DNA from: Roseibium sp. MMSF_3544
GTDB lineage: Bacteria; Pseudomonadota; Alphaproteobacteria; Rhizobiales; Stappiaceae
Direction: 5' to 3'
Length of the DNA: 64,000 nt
Assembly (NCBI RefSeq): GCF_030732845.1
Contig: NZ_JASHKA010000003.1
Location: 372,001-436,000, forward strand
Shown one piece after another: positions 26,927 to 36,611 of the stretch; position 1 is the first letter of the stretch; every line of letters starts with the position of its first letter. The translations under genes were made by a program, and so were the position numbers. The notes beneath the pieces were generated by a model. The model saw only the letters and a program-made list of their open reading frames with translations. It was not told the DNA's origin and ran no database searches.

Positions 26927-28408
26927 ATGACCGACACTGACGCACAGGGTGCAGCGGCCCAAACGGAAGAGCTCGACGCCTCTCTTCTGGATCAGATTCT
27001 TCAGGAAACAAAACTGGCGCCCACGGATGACGGCTATGATGTCGCGCGCAAAGGCGTCGCCGCGTTCATTTCCGAGCTTCTGAAGCCGACTGCCGGCGAA
27101 AGTCAGGTCAACGGTGCGGCCGTTGACATGATGATCGCCGAAATCGATCAAAAACTCTCCAAGCAGGTCGACCAGATCCTGCACCATGATGATTTCAAGA
27201 CTTTGGAATCCGCCTGGCGCAGCCTGAAGTTCGTCATCGACCGGACCGATTTCCGCCAGAACATCAAAGTCGAAATGATGAGCGTCTCCAAGGACGAGCT
27301 CCTGGAAGACTTTGAGGACAGCCCAGAAGTCGTCAAGTCCGGCCTCTACAAGCACGTCTACACCGCCGAATACGGCCAGTTCGGTGGCCAGCCCGTCGGT
27401 GCGATTGTCGCCAACTACGACTTCGGCCCGAATGCTCCGGACATCAAGCTTGCCCAATATTGTGCAAGCGTCGGCTCCATGTCGCACGCTCCGTTCATCG
27501 CAGCGGCAGGCCCGTCCATGTTCGGTGTCGACAGCTTCGAGGAAATTCCAAACCTCAAGGATATGGAATCCATCTTCGAAGGCCCGAAATACGCGAAGTG
27601 GAATTCCTTCCGCGAGTCCGAAGACTCCCGGTACTTCGCGCTGGCGATGCCCCGCTTCATGCTGCGCACGCCCTACGGACCGGAGACCTCCCCGGTCAAG
27701 GCCTTCAACTATGAAGAGGAAGCGGAAGGCAAGAGCGACAACTACCTTTGGGGGAATGCCTCCTTCGCTCTGGCAACCAAGCTGACGGACAGCTTCGCGA
27801 AGTATCGCTGGTGCCCGAACATCATCGGACCGCAGTCCGGTGGTGCCGTCGAGGACCTGCCGGTTCACACGTTCGAAGCCATGGGTCAATTGCAGAGCAA
27901 GATCCCGACCGAGGTGCTGGTCTCGGACCGCAAGGAGTACGAACTTGCGGAACAGGGTTTCATTTCTCTGACCATGCGCAAGGGCAGCGACAACGCGGCC
28001 TTCTTCTCCGCCAACTCGGTCCAGAAGCCGAAGTTCTTCGGCAACACACCGGAAGGCAAGGACGCGGAGCTCAACTACAAGCTCGGCACGCAGCTGCCTT
28101 ACATGATGATCATCAACCGCCTGGCGCATTACATCAAAGTGCTCCAGCGCGAGAACATCGGCAGCTGGAAGGACCGGGGAGAGCTTCAGTCTGAACTCAA
28201 CAACTGGATCCGCCAGTACGTGTCCGATCAGGAAAACCCCTCCGCCGACGTGCGATCCCGCCGTCCGCTTCGCAAAGCCGAGATCACCGTTTCGGATGTC
28301 GAGGGCGAACCGGGCTGGTACAGCGTTTCGATGGCCGTGCAGCCGCACTTCAAATACATGGGTGCAGACTTCACGCTGTCGCTGAAAGGCAAGCTGGACA
28401 AATCCTAA
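26927..28408 (+). CDS. tssC: T6SS contractile sheath large subunit TssC
   Basis: The 493-residue protein is full length for TssC/VipB: the N-terminal linker helix, LHHDDFKTLESAWRSLKFVIDRTD, GLYKHVYTAEYGQFGGQPVGAIVANYDF, HAPFIAAAGPSMFG, RYFALAMPRFMLRTPYG and the closing WYSVSMAVQPHFKYMGADFTLSLKG. It assembles with TssB and is disassembled by ClpV. It follows tssB by 71 bases and is followed by a strong hairpin that may raise its level relative to the baseplate genes. Confidence 0.97.
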   Translation: MTDTDAQGAAAQTEELDASLLDQILQETKLAPTDDGYDVARKGVAAFISELLKPTAGESQVNGAAVDMMIAEIDQKLSKQVDQILHHDDFKTLESAWRSLKFVIDRTDFRQNIKVEMMSVSKDELLEDFEDSPEVVKSGLYKHVYTAEYGQFGGQPVGAIVANYDFGPNAPDIKLAQYCASVGSMSHAPFIAAAGPSMFGVDSFEEIPNLKDMESIFEGPKYAKWNSFRESEDSRYFALAMPRFMLRTPYGPETSPVKAFNYEEEAEGKSDNYLWGNASFALATKLTDSFAKYRWCPNIIGPQSGGAVEDLPVHTFEAMGQLQSKIPTEVLVSDRKEYELAEQGFISLTMRKGSDNAAFFSANSVQKPKFFGNTPEGKDAELNYKLGTQLPYMMIINRLAHYIKVLQRENIGSWKDRGELQSELNNWIRQYVSDQENPSADVRSRRPLRKAEITVSDVEGEPGWYSVSMAVQPHFKYMGADFTLSLKGKLDKS

Positions 28409-28442
28409 GTCCCGGGCTGACGCCTCGGACCCCGAACCTGAC

Positions 28443-28467
28443 AGGTGCCGGCCTTTGGCCGGCGCCT
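28443..28467 (+). terminator. intercistronic hairpin after tssC
   Basis: AGGTGCCGGCC (28443-28453) pairs with GGCCGGCGCCT (28457-28467), an 11-bp stem with one G-U pair and a TTT loop, followed by TT and a mixed tail. Between tssC and tssE it probably acts as a partial terminator or 3' stabiliser, keeping sheath subunits in excess over baseplate proteins. Confidence 0.6.
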
Positions 28468-28495
28468 TTGCTGCTTGAAAGGAGTGTTTTCCCAG

Positions 28496-28909
28496 ATGGT
28501 TGTCAGTCTGTTTCAGCGGCTCGAAAACGATGACGCGGGTACCAGCTACCGGAATTCGGACGAGTTCGAGGCAGCGGTCCTGGAAAGTGTTCTTGAAGAC
28601 CTGAGAATGCTTCTGAACAGTTCAGCTGGATGTTGTGAGATCAGCCCGAACTTCGGTTTGTCCGATTTCAACTCGTTTACGAAATCCCATCAGGACACGG
28701 CCACTGAGATCTGCCGCGACATCGAACGGCAAATCAGGGAATTCGAACCCCGCCTGCGCAATCCGATCGTTCGAGCCGTGAGCGACCCCGACCGGCCCCT
28801 CGATTTCATCTTCAATGTGGAAGCAGAACTGAACCTCGGCGACAGCACAAAACGAATCAGATTCAATTCAATTCTGGACAACAGCGGACAAATCAGGGTC
28901 AGCGCCTAA
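28496..28909 (+). CDS. tssE: T6SS baseplate protein TssE (gp25-like)
   Basis: ATG 28496 (MVVSLFQRLEND) follows AAAGGAG and gives 137 residues, normal for TssE. The gp25-like features include VLEDLRMLLNSSAGCCEISPNFGLSDFNSF, the helix IERQIREFEPRLRNPIV and the terminal strands FIFNVEAELNLGDSTKRIRFNSIL. TssE is a baseplate wedge component that starts sheath polymerisation. It is followed by tssF after 24 bases. Confidence 0.93.
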   Translation: MVVSLFQRLENDDAGTSYRNSDEFEAAVLESVLEDLRMLLNSSAGCCEISPNFGLSDFNSFTKSHQDTATEICRDIERQIREFEPRLRNPIVRAVSDPDRPLDFIFNVEAELNLGDSTKRIRFNSILDNSGQIRVSA

Positions 28910-28933
28910 GCATAAAGAGGGCAGTTTTCGGTA

Positions 28934-30682
28934 ATGGCGATCAATTCCTACTATCGCGACGAGCTGAATTACCTGAAGGAAATGGGCCGGGTTTTCGCCA
29001 AGGCCAATCCGAGACTGTCCAAGTATCTTGCCGAAGATCCCCTCGACCCGGACGTCGAACGGCTGATGGAAGGGTTTTCGTTCCTGGTGGGACGCCTGCG
29101 GCAGCGCCTGGATGCGGAAATGCCCGAGGTTGCGCTCAACTTGCTCAAGCTGGTCTGGCCGCATTACCTCAGACCGGTGCCGCCCATCACACATATCGAG
29201 TTCACGCCGACCGAGGATTCTTCAGACGTCTCGACCAGGGTCCCGCGTGGTGCCTTTGTGCAAACGAAGGTTTTGAACGGAACGGCCGTGCGTTTTCAGA
29301 CGCGGTGCGACTTGCATGTGCTGCCGATCAAACTGACCGGCGCAGAACTGGAAAACCGGCGGGACAGTTCCAAACTGACCCTCAGCTTTCGCAAGACCAG
29401 CGGCACCAATCTTCAGGCTTTGGCGGAAGCGCCTCTGCAGCTCTTTCTTGGCGCAAGCAACGACCCGGCTCTTTCGCGGGAACTTTATCTGCAGCTTCGG
29501 AAGCGGCTGGCTTCGGTGGAATTCGTGCCTCACAACGGCCGCGCGAAACCGGCCGACGTGACGGTTCAGCCTGTTGGCCTGAACCGCGAGGAATCCACGC
29601 TCCCCTATCCGGAAGGTGCCTTCGACGGCTTCCGGATCATGCAGGAATATTTCGCCTGTCCGGACTCCTTCATGTATGTCCGGCTGCGCGGTCTCGAGAG
29701 TTTCGCCGATGAGCCGGTTGAAGACTTTCAGCTCGTGTTCCACTTTTCGCAAAAATTCAACAATCAGGACCGGATCAGCAACGACGCAATTTCGCTGAAT
29801 ACGGCACCGGCCATCAACCTGTTCGAGACAGAAGGCCAGGCCCTCCAGGTTTCCCATGACAGAACCGAATATCCCGTGCGCGCCTCAGGCGACCGCTCGC
29901 AATTCAGCGTTCATCATGTGACAGGCGTGACTGGCTGGATCCAGGGCAGCAACAAGCGCGTCAATTACCAGGCCTTCGAATCCTTCACCCACGGGCGGTC
30001 AAGCGACGGTGAAGACTCACTCTATTACCGGACCGGTATCCGGCCATCGGTCCTTGGCAATGGCGTCGATCACTATATTTCCTTCGTGACGCGCCTGGAC
30101 GAGACCGGCGTTCCTCCGACAGAGACGATTTCGCTCAGGCTCCTGTGCTCGAACGGCGAGCACGCATCAAGTTTCGGCGTCGGTACGGTCAACCAGCCGA
30201 CCTCGACGACACCAGCGAAACTGCACTTCCGCAACATCACCCCTATCCAGTCGGAAGTCCCGCCACCGGTCGACAACCAGGTGCTGTGGACCCTTATCGC
30301 CAATCTGTCGCGCAACTATGCGTCACTGATCGACGTGGAAGCGTTGAAGACCGTGGTCGGTGCCTACGACTTCCGCGCCTATGTCGACAAGCAGGCTGCC
30401 CTTCAGCGGGATTTGCTTTTGCAGAATTTCCAGAAGTTCGACCGCAGGGCCGTCGATATTTTCCGCCAGGGACGGCCGACGCGGGCCTATGAAATCGCCT
30501 TATCGATGTCAGAGACGGCGATCGGCGGCGAAGCGGAACTGTATCTTTTTGGAACCGTCCTGGACCGTTTCCTGAAGTCCTACGCCAGCATCAACAGTTT
30601 GCACCAGCTTGCCGTCATCGGAACCGACGCCAACGTCATTCACCGCTGGCAGGCCTCTTACGGAGACGCGGACCTGCTATGA
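28934..30682 (+). CDS. tssF: T6SS baseplate protein TssF
   Basis: The 582-residue protein begins with the typical TssF start INSYYRDELNYLKEMGRVFAKANPRLSKYL, then DPDVERLMEGFSFLVGRLRQRLD and NLLKLVWPHYLRPVPPITHIEF. Later conserved stretches include the RGLESFADEP and FLKSYASINSLHQL regions. TssF forms the wedge core with TssG and TssE around the VgrG hub. Its stop overlaps the tssG start by 4 bases. Confidence 0.95.
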   Translation: MAINSYYRDELNYLKEMGRVFAKANPRLSKYLAEDPLDPDVERLMEGFSFLVGRLRQRLDAEMPEVALNLLKLVWPHYLRPVPPITHIEFTPTEDSSDVSTRVPRGAFVQTKVLNGTAVRFQTRCDLHVLPIKLTGAELENRRDSSKLTLSFRKTSGTNLQALAEAPLQLFLGASNDPALSRELYLQLRKRLASVEFVPHNGRAKPADVTVQPVGLNREESTLPYPEGAFDGFRIMQEYFACPDSFMYVRLRGLESFADEPVEDFQLVFHFSQKFNNQDRISNDAISLNTAPAINLFETEGQALQVSHDRTEYPVRASGDRSQFSVHHVTGVTGWIQGSNKRVNYQAFESFTHGRSSDGEDSLYYRTGIRPSVLGNGVDHYISFVTRLDETGVPPTETISLRLLCSNGEHASSFGVGTVNQPTSTTPAKLHFRNITPIQSEVPPPVDNQVLWTLIANLSRNYASLIDVEALKTVVGAYDFRAYVDKQAALQRDLLLQNFQKFDRRAVDIFRQGRPTRAYEIALSMSETAIGGEAELYLFGTVLDRFLKSYASINSLHQLAVIGTDANVIHRWQASYGDADLL

Positions 30683-31707
30683 CCGCCGAGCCGATCACAG
30701 AGCCGGAGGGGCACGCCACGGATCAGGCGCTCATGGAGCGGCTCGAGGGGACGCAGTTCTTTCAGGCCCTCTATCTGATCGGGCTGCTGCACCCGAGCCT
30801 TCTCAAGATGGGGCCCGGGCAAGATCCCGACGACGAAATCGTCCGGTTCCGGGCGAGCCGGTCGCTCAGTTTCGGTGCCAGGGATGTCTCCAGCATCGAC
30901 TACGATCCGCAATCGGACCGCTACGACGTCAGGGTGAATTTTTTCGGGCTCTACGGGCCCGCCTCGCCTCTCCCGCCTTATGTCACCGAACGGATCATTG
31001 AACGGGACGAGCACCCTTCCGCGCTGGAGGACCTGCTCGACCTGTACAATCACCGGCTGATCACGATCCTTTTCGAGATCTGGCGAAAGTCGCGCCATTT
31101 CGTGCGCTATGAGGGGCATGGCCTGGACGCGACATCCCAGTGCCTCCTGGCGCTTTGCGGGTTTCCGGTCGACGACCGTGACAGCCTTGGCTGCGTGGAT
31201 CGCGCCGATATTCTTCCGCACATCGGATTGATGTCGCACTATGCGAATTCACCGGACGCCATATCCTCAATGCTGACCAGCTTTTTTGAGGTTCCCTTCG
31301 AAATTATCGAGTTCGTTACCAGAACCGTCGATATCCCCCCCGATTCGCGCATGGAACTTGGCATCGGAAACTCTCACCTCGGCGGTGACATGGTACTTGG
31401 AGAGGAGGTCGAAGACGATCTCGGCAAGTTCCGCCTCAAGATCGGCCCGGCTCCTTACGAGACGCTTGAGACCTTCTTGCCTTACGGTGACCATCACGAA
31501 ACACTTGTGGACCTTCTTTCGATGATCGTTCGCGACCCGATCGACTGGGATCTCGAATTCGAGTACGAAGCCGACAGCATGCGGCCGGGCCAGCTCGGAG
31601 TGTCGCGGCTCGGTAACAATATCTGGGTATCAGACGTCGAGGGGGCTCCTCTGGAAAACAATGTTCATTTGGCTCCGGCGTCGCCAGACAGTTCCGTTTC
31701 CGGTTAG
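30679..31707 (+). CDS. tssG: T6SS baseplate protein TssG
   Basis: The 342-residue TssG shows the family order: an early FFQALYLIGLLHP, EIVRFRASRSLSFGARDVSSIDY, VNFFGLYGPASPLPPYVTERII, ALEDLLDLYNHRLITILFEIW and the late LGIGNSHLGGDMVLGEEVEDD. The start overlaps tssF (ATGA), consistent with the TssF2G wedge complex being made in step. It is somewhat acidic and of usual length. Confidence 0.94.
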   Translation: MTAEPITEPEGHATDQALMERLEGTQFFQALYLIGLLHPSLLKMGPGQDPDDEIVRFRASRSLSFGARDVSSIDYDPQSDRYDVRVNFFGLYGPASPLPPYVTERIIERDEHPSALEDLLDLYNHRLITILFEIWRKSRHFVRYEGHGLDATSQCLLALCGFPVDDRDSLGCVDRADILPHIGLMSHYANSPDAISSMLTSFFEVPFEIIEFVTRTVDIPPDSRMELGIGNSHLGGDMVLGEEVEDDLGKFRLKIGPAPYETLETFLPYGDHHETLVDLLSMIVRDPIDWDLEFEYEADSMRPGQLGVSRLGNNIWVSDVEGAPLENNVHLAPASPDSSVSG

Positions 31708-31802
31708 AATTGCGCCGTGCTAGACAAGGTTGACGGGAAAGCATAATCGGGCGAATCGCCCTCTTCAGGAGATTCGTCCTCGGGCAGGATGCAAGTTCAG
31801 GT

Positions 31803-33743
31803 ATGAGTCACTCACTTACACTTGTTTGCGACAAGATCGGGTCCCGGCATCAATTCGGATCGGGCGGAGGTGCTTTCGGGCGATCGCGGAAGTGCGACTG
31901 GGTTCTGCCGGATCAAGAACGGCATCTGTCGTCGGTGCATGCGCGGATCATCTTCCAGAACGAGACCTTTGTGCTGGTCGATGAAAGCACGAACGGCACC
32001 TTTCTGGAAGGACACACCACCGCGATTGGCCGGGGCAAGGCCGTCAGCTTGTCACCCGGAATGAAGTTGCAGGCCGGCCCCTATGAGATCCGCGTGGAGA
32101 GCATTACGGCAGGCCCCTCCGGCCAGACCGGGGCCTTCGCGCACTCGCCAATCACCGACAACAGGCAGACACAGTCCGGTACGGCGCCATTGGGTGTGGA
32201 CACTTTGGGCGCAAGCGTTGCGCAGAAGCCGTCGCTGGATCCCCTCGACCATCTTGGCGGCGGATCCTCTCAGCCGTTGACGCCGGTTGCTGTGGCCGAC
32301 GCTCAAGCAGCGACGATACCGGAACCGGTCTCTTATGCCATGCCGACGCAACCCGGACGCTCAGGGACACCGACACGGATTCAGCCCGGGCAAACAGCGT
32401 CTGCGGGTGCGCCGGAAGCGGCAGCCGACCAGACACGAATTGCACCCGCCCCAGCAACGCCGGACACAAGTGCGCTCCTGCCCACGTCCCCGAACGATCT
32501 GTCACCGGTGACGCAGGTACAACCGCAATCCCTTCCCGTCAGCCCAGTGGAAACAGAAAGCCAGACCAGCGCTCCGAACGTCGTGCTTCCGCAGGCCGCG
32601 CAGGCAACTCCTTCTCAACCTGCAGCGCCGGCAGATAACCTCATCCCGGAAGACTTTCTCTCGTCTCTGACGGGTGGAGCTGCCGCGCCGCCATTGCCCG
32701 CAGCACCATCACTACTTCAGGAAACCGGTCAGCCAGCAGCTGAAACGCCGGTGGAAGCCGCAACCGCACGGACGGCTTCGAAACCGGAAGAAACACCCGG
32801 AGAAGGCGTCATTCCGGATGGTGTCGATTTCGGAATGGCCACCCCGGTAGACGCCACGCCATCTCCAGTCCCGCAACCTCAACAGCCGGCTGCAGCGCCC
32901 GCCGTACCCGCAAGCCAAACGCCAACGACAACGCTCAGCCCGCTCGAGGCACTGAAGCGGCGCAGAGCGCAGCGTGAAGCTGAACTTGCACAAAAGGCAA
33001 AGTCGCGGGCAGCACCGGGCGGTGACGCCTCCACGCCCACGCAAGCACCCGGCTCCAGCAAGGCCGCCACGACGTCGGCACCAAATCCGGTCGTGCCTGC
33101 AACCTCTATAAAGACGACGCCACCGGAGGGAACAGATGCGGAAGCTGTTGTCTTCCAGGCTCTTCTTGCGGGACTTGGCTTTGCAAACGCGTCTGTGGCC
33201 CAGGATGATAAAGCGGGCGTTGCGCGCGAAACAGGTGAATTGGTTCGCGAATTGGCAAACGGCCTCATCGCCTTGCTGAGTGCACGCAAATCGCTGAAAA
33301 GCGAGTTCCGGATGTATGAAACCAGGATACAGCCGGAAGAAAACAACCCATTCAAGCACTTTAACGTCGGTGAACTGGCCATCGATGAAATGCTGTTTTC
33401 GCGCAAGGGTGGCTTCATGGAACCGGCCGAGGCGGCCAAAGAAGCCTTCAAGGACCTGCAAAGCCAAAACATGATCACCATTGCAGCAACCCAACGCGCA
33501 ATGCGACTCCTGTTCGAGAGCCTCTCGCCCGAGACGCTTGCCGGTGAAGAGGATGATGGTGGCCTCAGGCTGAAAGGACTTGGGTCGCGCCGGAGCAAGT
33601 TCGAAGCAGCAAAGGAAAGACACGAGCGCCTTCGCGCCGATTTTGATGCAATCGTCCGTCAGACAATCGCGGAAGCCTTTGTTCAGATAGAAGAAGAACA
33701 GGTCCGACAACAGTCGAAGGACTTTTGGGGGAATAGAAAATAA
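31803..33743 (+). CDS. tagH: T6SS FHA-domain protein TagH (Fha)
   Basis: The 646-residue protein has an N-terminal FHA domain (~8-95: GGAFGRSRKCDWVLPDQERHLSSVHARI, then DESTNGTFLEG). A long Pro/Ala/Thr-rich disordered linker (~110-440) and a C-terminal TagH domain (~450-640: VFQALLAGLGFA, FNVGELAIDEMLF) follow. The FHA Arg, Ser, Asn and Gly positions needed to bind phosphothreonine are present. In other systems Fha reads threonine phosphorylation made by PpkA and activates secretion. Kinase and phosphatase are in the same operon. The stop shares a base with the tssJ start. Confidence 0.9.
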   Translation: MSHSLTLVCDKIGSRHQFGSGGGAFGRSRKCDWVLPDQERHLSSVHARIIFQNETFVLVDESTNGTFLEGHTTAIGRGKAVSLSPGMKLQAGPYEIRVESITAGPSGQTGAFAHSPITDNRQTQSGTAPLGVDTLGASVAQKPSLDPLDHLGGGSSQPLTPVAVADAQAATIPEPVSYAMPTQPGRSGTPTRIQPGQTASAGAPEAAADQTRIAPAPATPDTSALLPTSPNDLSPVTQVQPQSLPVSPVETESQTSAPNVVLPQAAQATPSQPAAPADNLIPEDFLSSLTGGAAAPPLPAAPSLLQETGQPAAETPVEAATARTASKPEETPGEGVIPDGVDFGMATPVDATPSPVPQPQQPAAAPAVPASQTPTTTLSPLEALKRRRAQREAELAQKAKSRAAPGGDASTPTQAPGSSKAATTSAPNPVVPATSIKTTPPEGTDAEAVVFQALLAGLGFANASVAQDDKAGVARETGELVRELANGLIALLSARKSLKSEFRMYETRIQPEENNPFKHFNVGELAIDEMLFSRKGGFMEPAEAAKEAFKDLQSQNMITIAATQRAMRLLFESLSPETLAGEEDDGGLRLKGLGSRRSKFEAAKERHERLRADFDAIVRQTIAEAFVQIEEEQVRQQSKDFWGNRK

Positions 33744-34234
33744 TGGAAATATCCCGGCGGAACATGATGAAACTGTCTGGGGTCGCAGCCTTTGCGACGC
33801 TGGCGGGTTGTTCGAGGGTCCCTCCGCCGACGCCGATCAAGATTGAGATCCAGGCTGATGAGTTCACCAACCCCAACGAAAACGGTGATCCGGCTCCGGT
33901 CGTTGTCAGGGTGTACCAGCTGAAAGAAGTCACCGCTTTCGAAAACGCCGAGTATTTCGATCTTGCCGACGATGAAGCCAAAGTGCTTGGCGGCGACCTG
34001 ATCGGGGTGCAGGAATTCGAGCTTACACCGGGCGAATCGAAGGATTACACAAGAGACGTGTCTTCCGAAGCAACGCATCTTGGGGTAATTGCGAGTTTCC
34101 GGGATATAGATTCTGCCCAGTGGCGCGATACAATCGAACTGCAGCAAGAAAAGAAGAATCAATTTATCATCTACCTGACAAGTCTTGCAGTAAGAATACA
34201 GAAATTGCGCAACCGCCGGCTCGGAGTTCTCTAG
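33743..34234 (+). CDS. tssJ: T6SS outer membrane lipoprotein TssJ
   Basis: The 163-residue protein has a lipobox LAGC with Cys23 and a mature TssJ domain (VVVRVYQLKEVTAFENAEYFDL, LGGDLIGVQEFELTPGESKDYTRDV, LGVIASFRDID). TssJ anchors TssM to the outer membrane. The signal is unusual: SRRNMMK before the hydrophobic stretch matches a twin-arginine export motif, so the lipoprotein may use Tat rather than Sec. The start ATG is on the last base of the tagH stop. Confidence 0.93.
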   Translation: MEISRRNMMKLSGVAAFATLAGCSRVPPPTPIKIEIQADEFTNPNENGDPAPVVVRVYQLKEVTAFENAEYFDLADDEAKVLGGDLIGVQEFELTPGESKDYTRDVSSEATHLGVIASFRDIDSAQWRDTIELQQEKKNQFIIYLTSLAVRIQKLRNRRLGVL

Positions 34235-34349
34235 CGTCCCTGACCTGCGCCGGTTTCCTGCGGTCACTGGCGCGTTCGGCTCACGAAAAGGCAGCAAACA
34301 GGGGGCAAATGCTGCGCTATGTTCTTAAGTAAATCTGCGGAGATGGGCC

Positions 34350-35687
34350 TTGAATGAAAGCCTGAAACCACTGTGGCTCGAGGGAATGTTCCTGCGGCCC
34401 CAACATCTGCAACAACAAGACCGCTGGTTTGAATCCACACTTGAACAACGCGTGCAGGACTTGCTGCCCTATGCTTGGGGCTTGCGTCAGCTGACCGTCG
34501 ATTCCGAGGCGCTGGAGCTTGGACAGTTTCAGATCACGCTTGCCGAGGCGATCTTCCCCGACGGAACCTCTTTTTCAACAGAAAAAAACGGCGTCATTTC
34601 AAGCGCGCGCCAGATCACGGTCGATGACCAGGGAAAACGTGTTTTTCTGGCGCTGCCGCTCAAGTCCGCAGGCCAGCTTGAGCTGGGCGACGATGAAAAA
34701 ACACATCGCCGGTTTTCGCGCCGCTCGAGCGAGGTCCGCAACACAAACGAGGCGGACAAGCCCCAGGCTGCGATTGCCGTCGGGGCGCTGACGGCGCGCA
34801 TCGTCCTGGAAGGAGAAAACCTCGACGAAACCGCCCATATTCCAATTGCTGAAATCGAGACCGTTTCAACACAGGGCCAGATCAAGCTTTCCGAAACCTT
34901 CATCCCACCCGTTCTGACGGCCTCGGCCAGTCAGCACCTGCTGGGGCAGATCGATCAGATCCGCTCTCTTTTGCGCAAGCGCGGAGACATGTTGGCCTCC
35001 AACACCACGGGCCAGGGAGAATCGACGCGCTCGGGTATCGTGGATCTCATGGCGCTCAGCATCACCAATCACTACGAAGTGCTGTTCGATCATATCGCCA
35101 GCTCCGGGCGCCATTCCCCGGAACTCGTTTACCGGGAGTTCATCAGCCTGATCGGGACCTTCGCGGCCTATGGCGCCGACGACCGACGCCCGCCGGAGCT
35201 ACCGGCCTATGACCATCTGGATCTGCGCCAGACCTTCCAGAAACTCGTCGCCATTCTGGACAATCTGCTGAGCTTCGTGATTGAGCAGAATGCCGTCAAC
35301 ATTCCGCTTTCGAAGCGCGACTACGGCGTCTGGCTTGGCGAGACGACCAACAAGATGATCTATTCCGAGGCACGCATGTTCGTGCTGATTGCACATGCCA
35401 ATGTCAGCCTCGAAATTCTTCGCACACAAATGCCGATCCAGATCAAGATCGGGCCGGTCGAGAAAATCCGCGAACTCGTGAACCTGCAGCTTCCCGGCGT
35501 GCCGATTACACCCATGTCTGTCGCGCCACGCCAGATACCCTACGTCCAGAACGCCGTTTATTTCGCTGTTGATGTTGAAAACGAACTTTGGCCTCAAATG
35601 CAGTCGTCTGCGGCCTTTGCGTTGCATCTTAGCGGCGATTATCCTGGTCTTGGTCTGGAACTCTGGGCCGTTCAGAAGGGGCAGTAA
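34350..35687 (+). CDS. tssK: T6SS baseplate-membrane connector TssK
   Basis: The start is TTG 34350 with GGAG 7 bases before, giving MNESLKPLWLEGMFLRPQHLQQQDRW, the classical TssK N-terminus. The 445 residues are normal. Other conserved parts are the NHYEVLFDHI region and the C-terminal IPYVQNAVYFAVDVENELWPQM. TssK trimers join the baseplate to TssL and TssM. A 115-base gap separates it from tssJ. Confidence 0.95.
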   Translation: MNESLKPLWLEGMFLRPQHLQQQDRWFESTLEQRVQDLLPYAWGLRQLTVDSEALELGQFQITLAEAIFPDGTSFSTEKNGVISSARQITVDDQGKRVFLALPLKSAGQLELGDDEKTHRRFSRRSSEVRNTNEADKPQAAIAVGALTARIVLEGENLDETAHIPIAEIETVSTQGQIKLSETFIPPVLTASASQHLLGQIDQIRSLLRKRGDMLASNTTGQGESTRSGIVDLMALSITNHYEVLFDHIASSGRHSPELVYREFISLIGTFAAYGADDRRPPELPAYDHLDLRQTFQKLVAILDNLLSFVIEQNAVNIPLSKRDYGVWLGETTNKMIYSEARMFVLIAHANVSLEILRTQMPIQIKIGPVEKIRELVNLQLPGVPITPMSVAPRQIPYVQNAVYFAVDVENELWPQMQSSAAFALHLSGDYPGLGLELWAVQKGQ

Positions 35688-35695
35688 CCCGTAGC

Positions 35696-36601
35696 ATGAC
35701 TGACGACGACCTGGACCAACCGACCGTCGCTCAAAAACTGAGCCCCAGAGCCCGGACCTCAATGGCCGAGTCGCGGGGTCCTTATGCCGGGGAAGAAGAC
35801 GAACCCACCATTGCCTTTGTCTCGCCGACGGGAAGTCCTGCCGCGACCGTGTCGCCGACCCCGTCTGAAGGCAATGGCAATCTTCAATCTGCGGCTGGCA
35901 TCGTGCGCCAGCTCGACCCGGATCCTGAACGGATCATCGTCCGGGCAGCGGCCCCGCTTCTGCTGATCATCTCGCAAATCCGCAACTCGATCGAACAGGC
36001 TGATGTGCACGCGCTGCGTCAGGAAGTGGTCGACGAAATCGACCGGTTCGAACAACTCGCACAGCGCAACGACGTCGGTGCGGGAGACATCATCGCGGCC
36101 CGCTACATTCTGTGTTCGACGCTCGATGAGACTGTTCTGATGACGCCGTGGGGCAGCCGAAGCGAATGGAGTTCGAACAGCCTGCTCAACCAGTTTCACA
36201 ACGAGACCTGGGGCGGCGAAAAGGTCTTCAGCATTCTCGATCGCATTCGCGGCGACGCCAAAGCCAAGCTGCCGCTCCTCATTCTGGTTCACACCTGCCT
36301 TATGCTCGGCTTTGAAGGCCGCTACCGTGTGCTTGAGGGCGGGCGCAATCAGTTGGAGGATCTTCGCAACGAATTGTCGCGCCTCATCCGGCGCAACAGC
36401 AGCCTGAAGGCTGATGAACCGTTGTCGAAGAATGCCAAGGGCACGCAGAAGGGCGACAATGTCAGTTCCCTGCCGCCCTTCTGGATTCTGCTCGCGATCG
36501 GGCTGCTTCTACTGGTCGTTGTTCGCGGCTACAGCGATTTCATCCTGGACGGCGAGCTTGTCGAAGCGCTCGGCGCCATCAATTCTCTCAACAGGCTGTA
36601 G
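35696..36601 (+). CDS. tssL: T6SS inner-membrane protein TssL (DotU/IcmH family)
   Basis: The 301-residue protein has an acidic, low-complexity N-terminal ~75 residues and a DotU cytoplasmic domain (RNSIEQADVHALRQEVVDEIDRFEQLA, YILCSTLDETVLMTPWG, SLLNQFHNETWGGEKVF, GFEGRYRV). A single C-terminal TM follows (FWILLAIGLLLLVVVRGYSDF). There is no OmpA-like peptidoglycan domain. The Thr-rich N-terminal part (PTVAQ, EPTIAF) could be a phosphorylation and FHA-docking site, as shown for TssL in Agrobacterium; that is inference. Confidence 0.94.
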   Translation: MTDDDLDQPTVAQKLSPRARTSMAESRGPYAGEEDEPTIAFVSPTGSPAATVSPTPSEGNGNLQSAAGIVRQLDPDPERIIVRAAAPLLLIISQIRNSIEQADVHALRQEVVDEIDRFEQLAQRNDVGAGDIIAARYILCSTLDETVLMTPWGSRSEWSSNSLLNQFHNETWGGEKVFSILDRIRGDAKAKLPLLILVHTCLMLGFEGRYRVLEGGRNQLEDLRNELSRLIRRNSSLKADEPLSKNAKGTQKGDNVSSLPPFWILLAIGLLLLVVVRGYSDFILDGELVEALGAINSLNRL

Positions 36602-36611
36602 GAGGTAAGCG

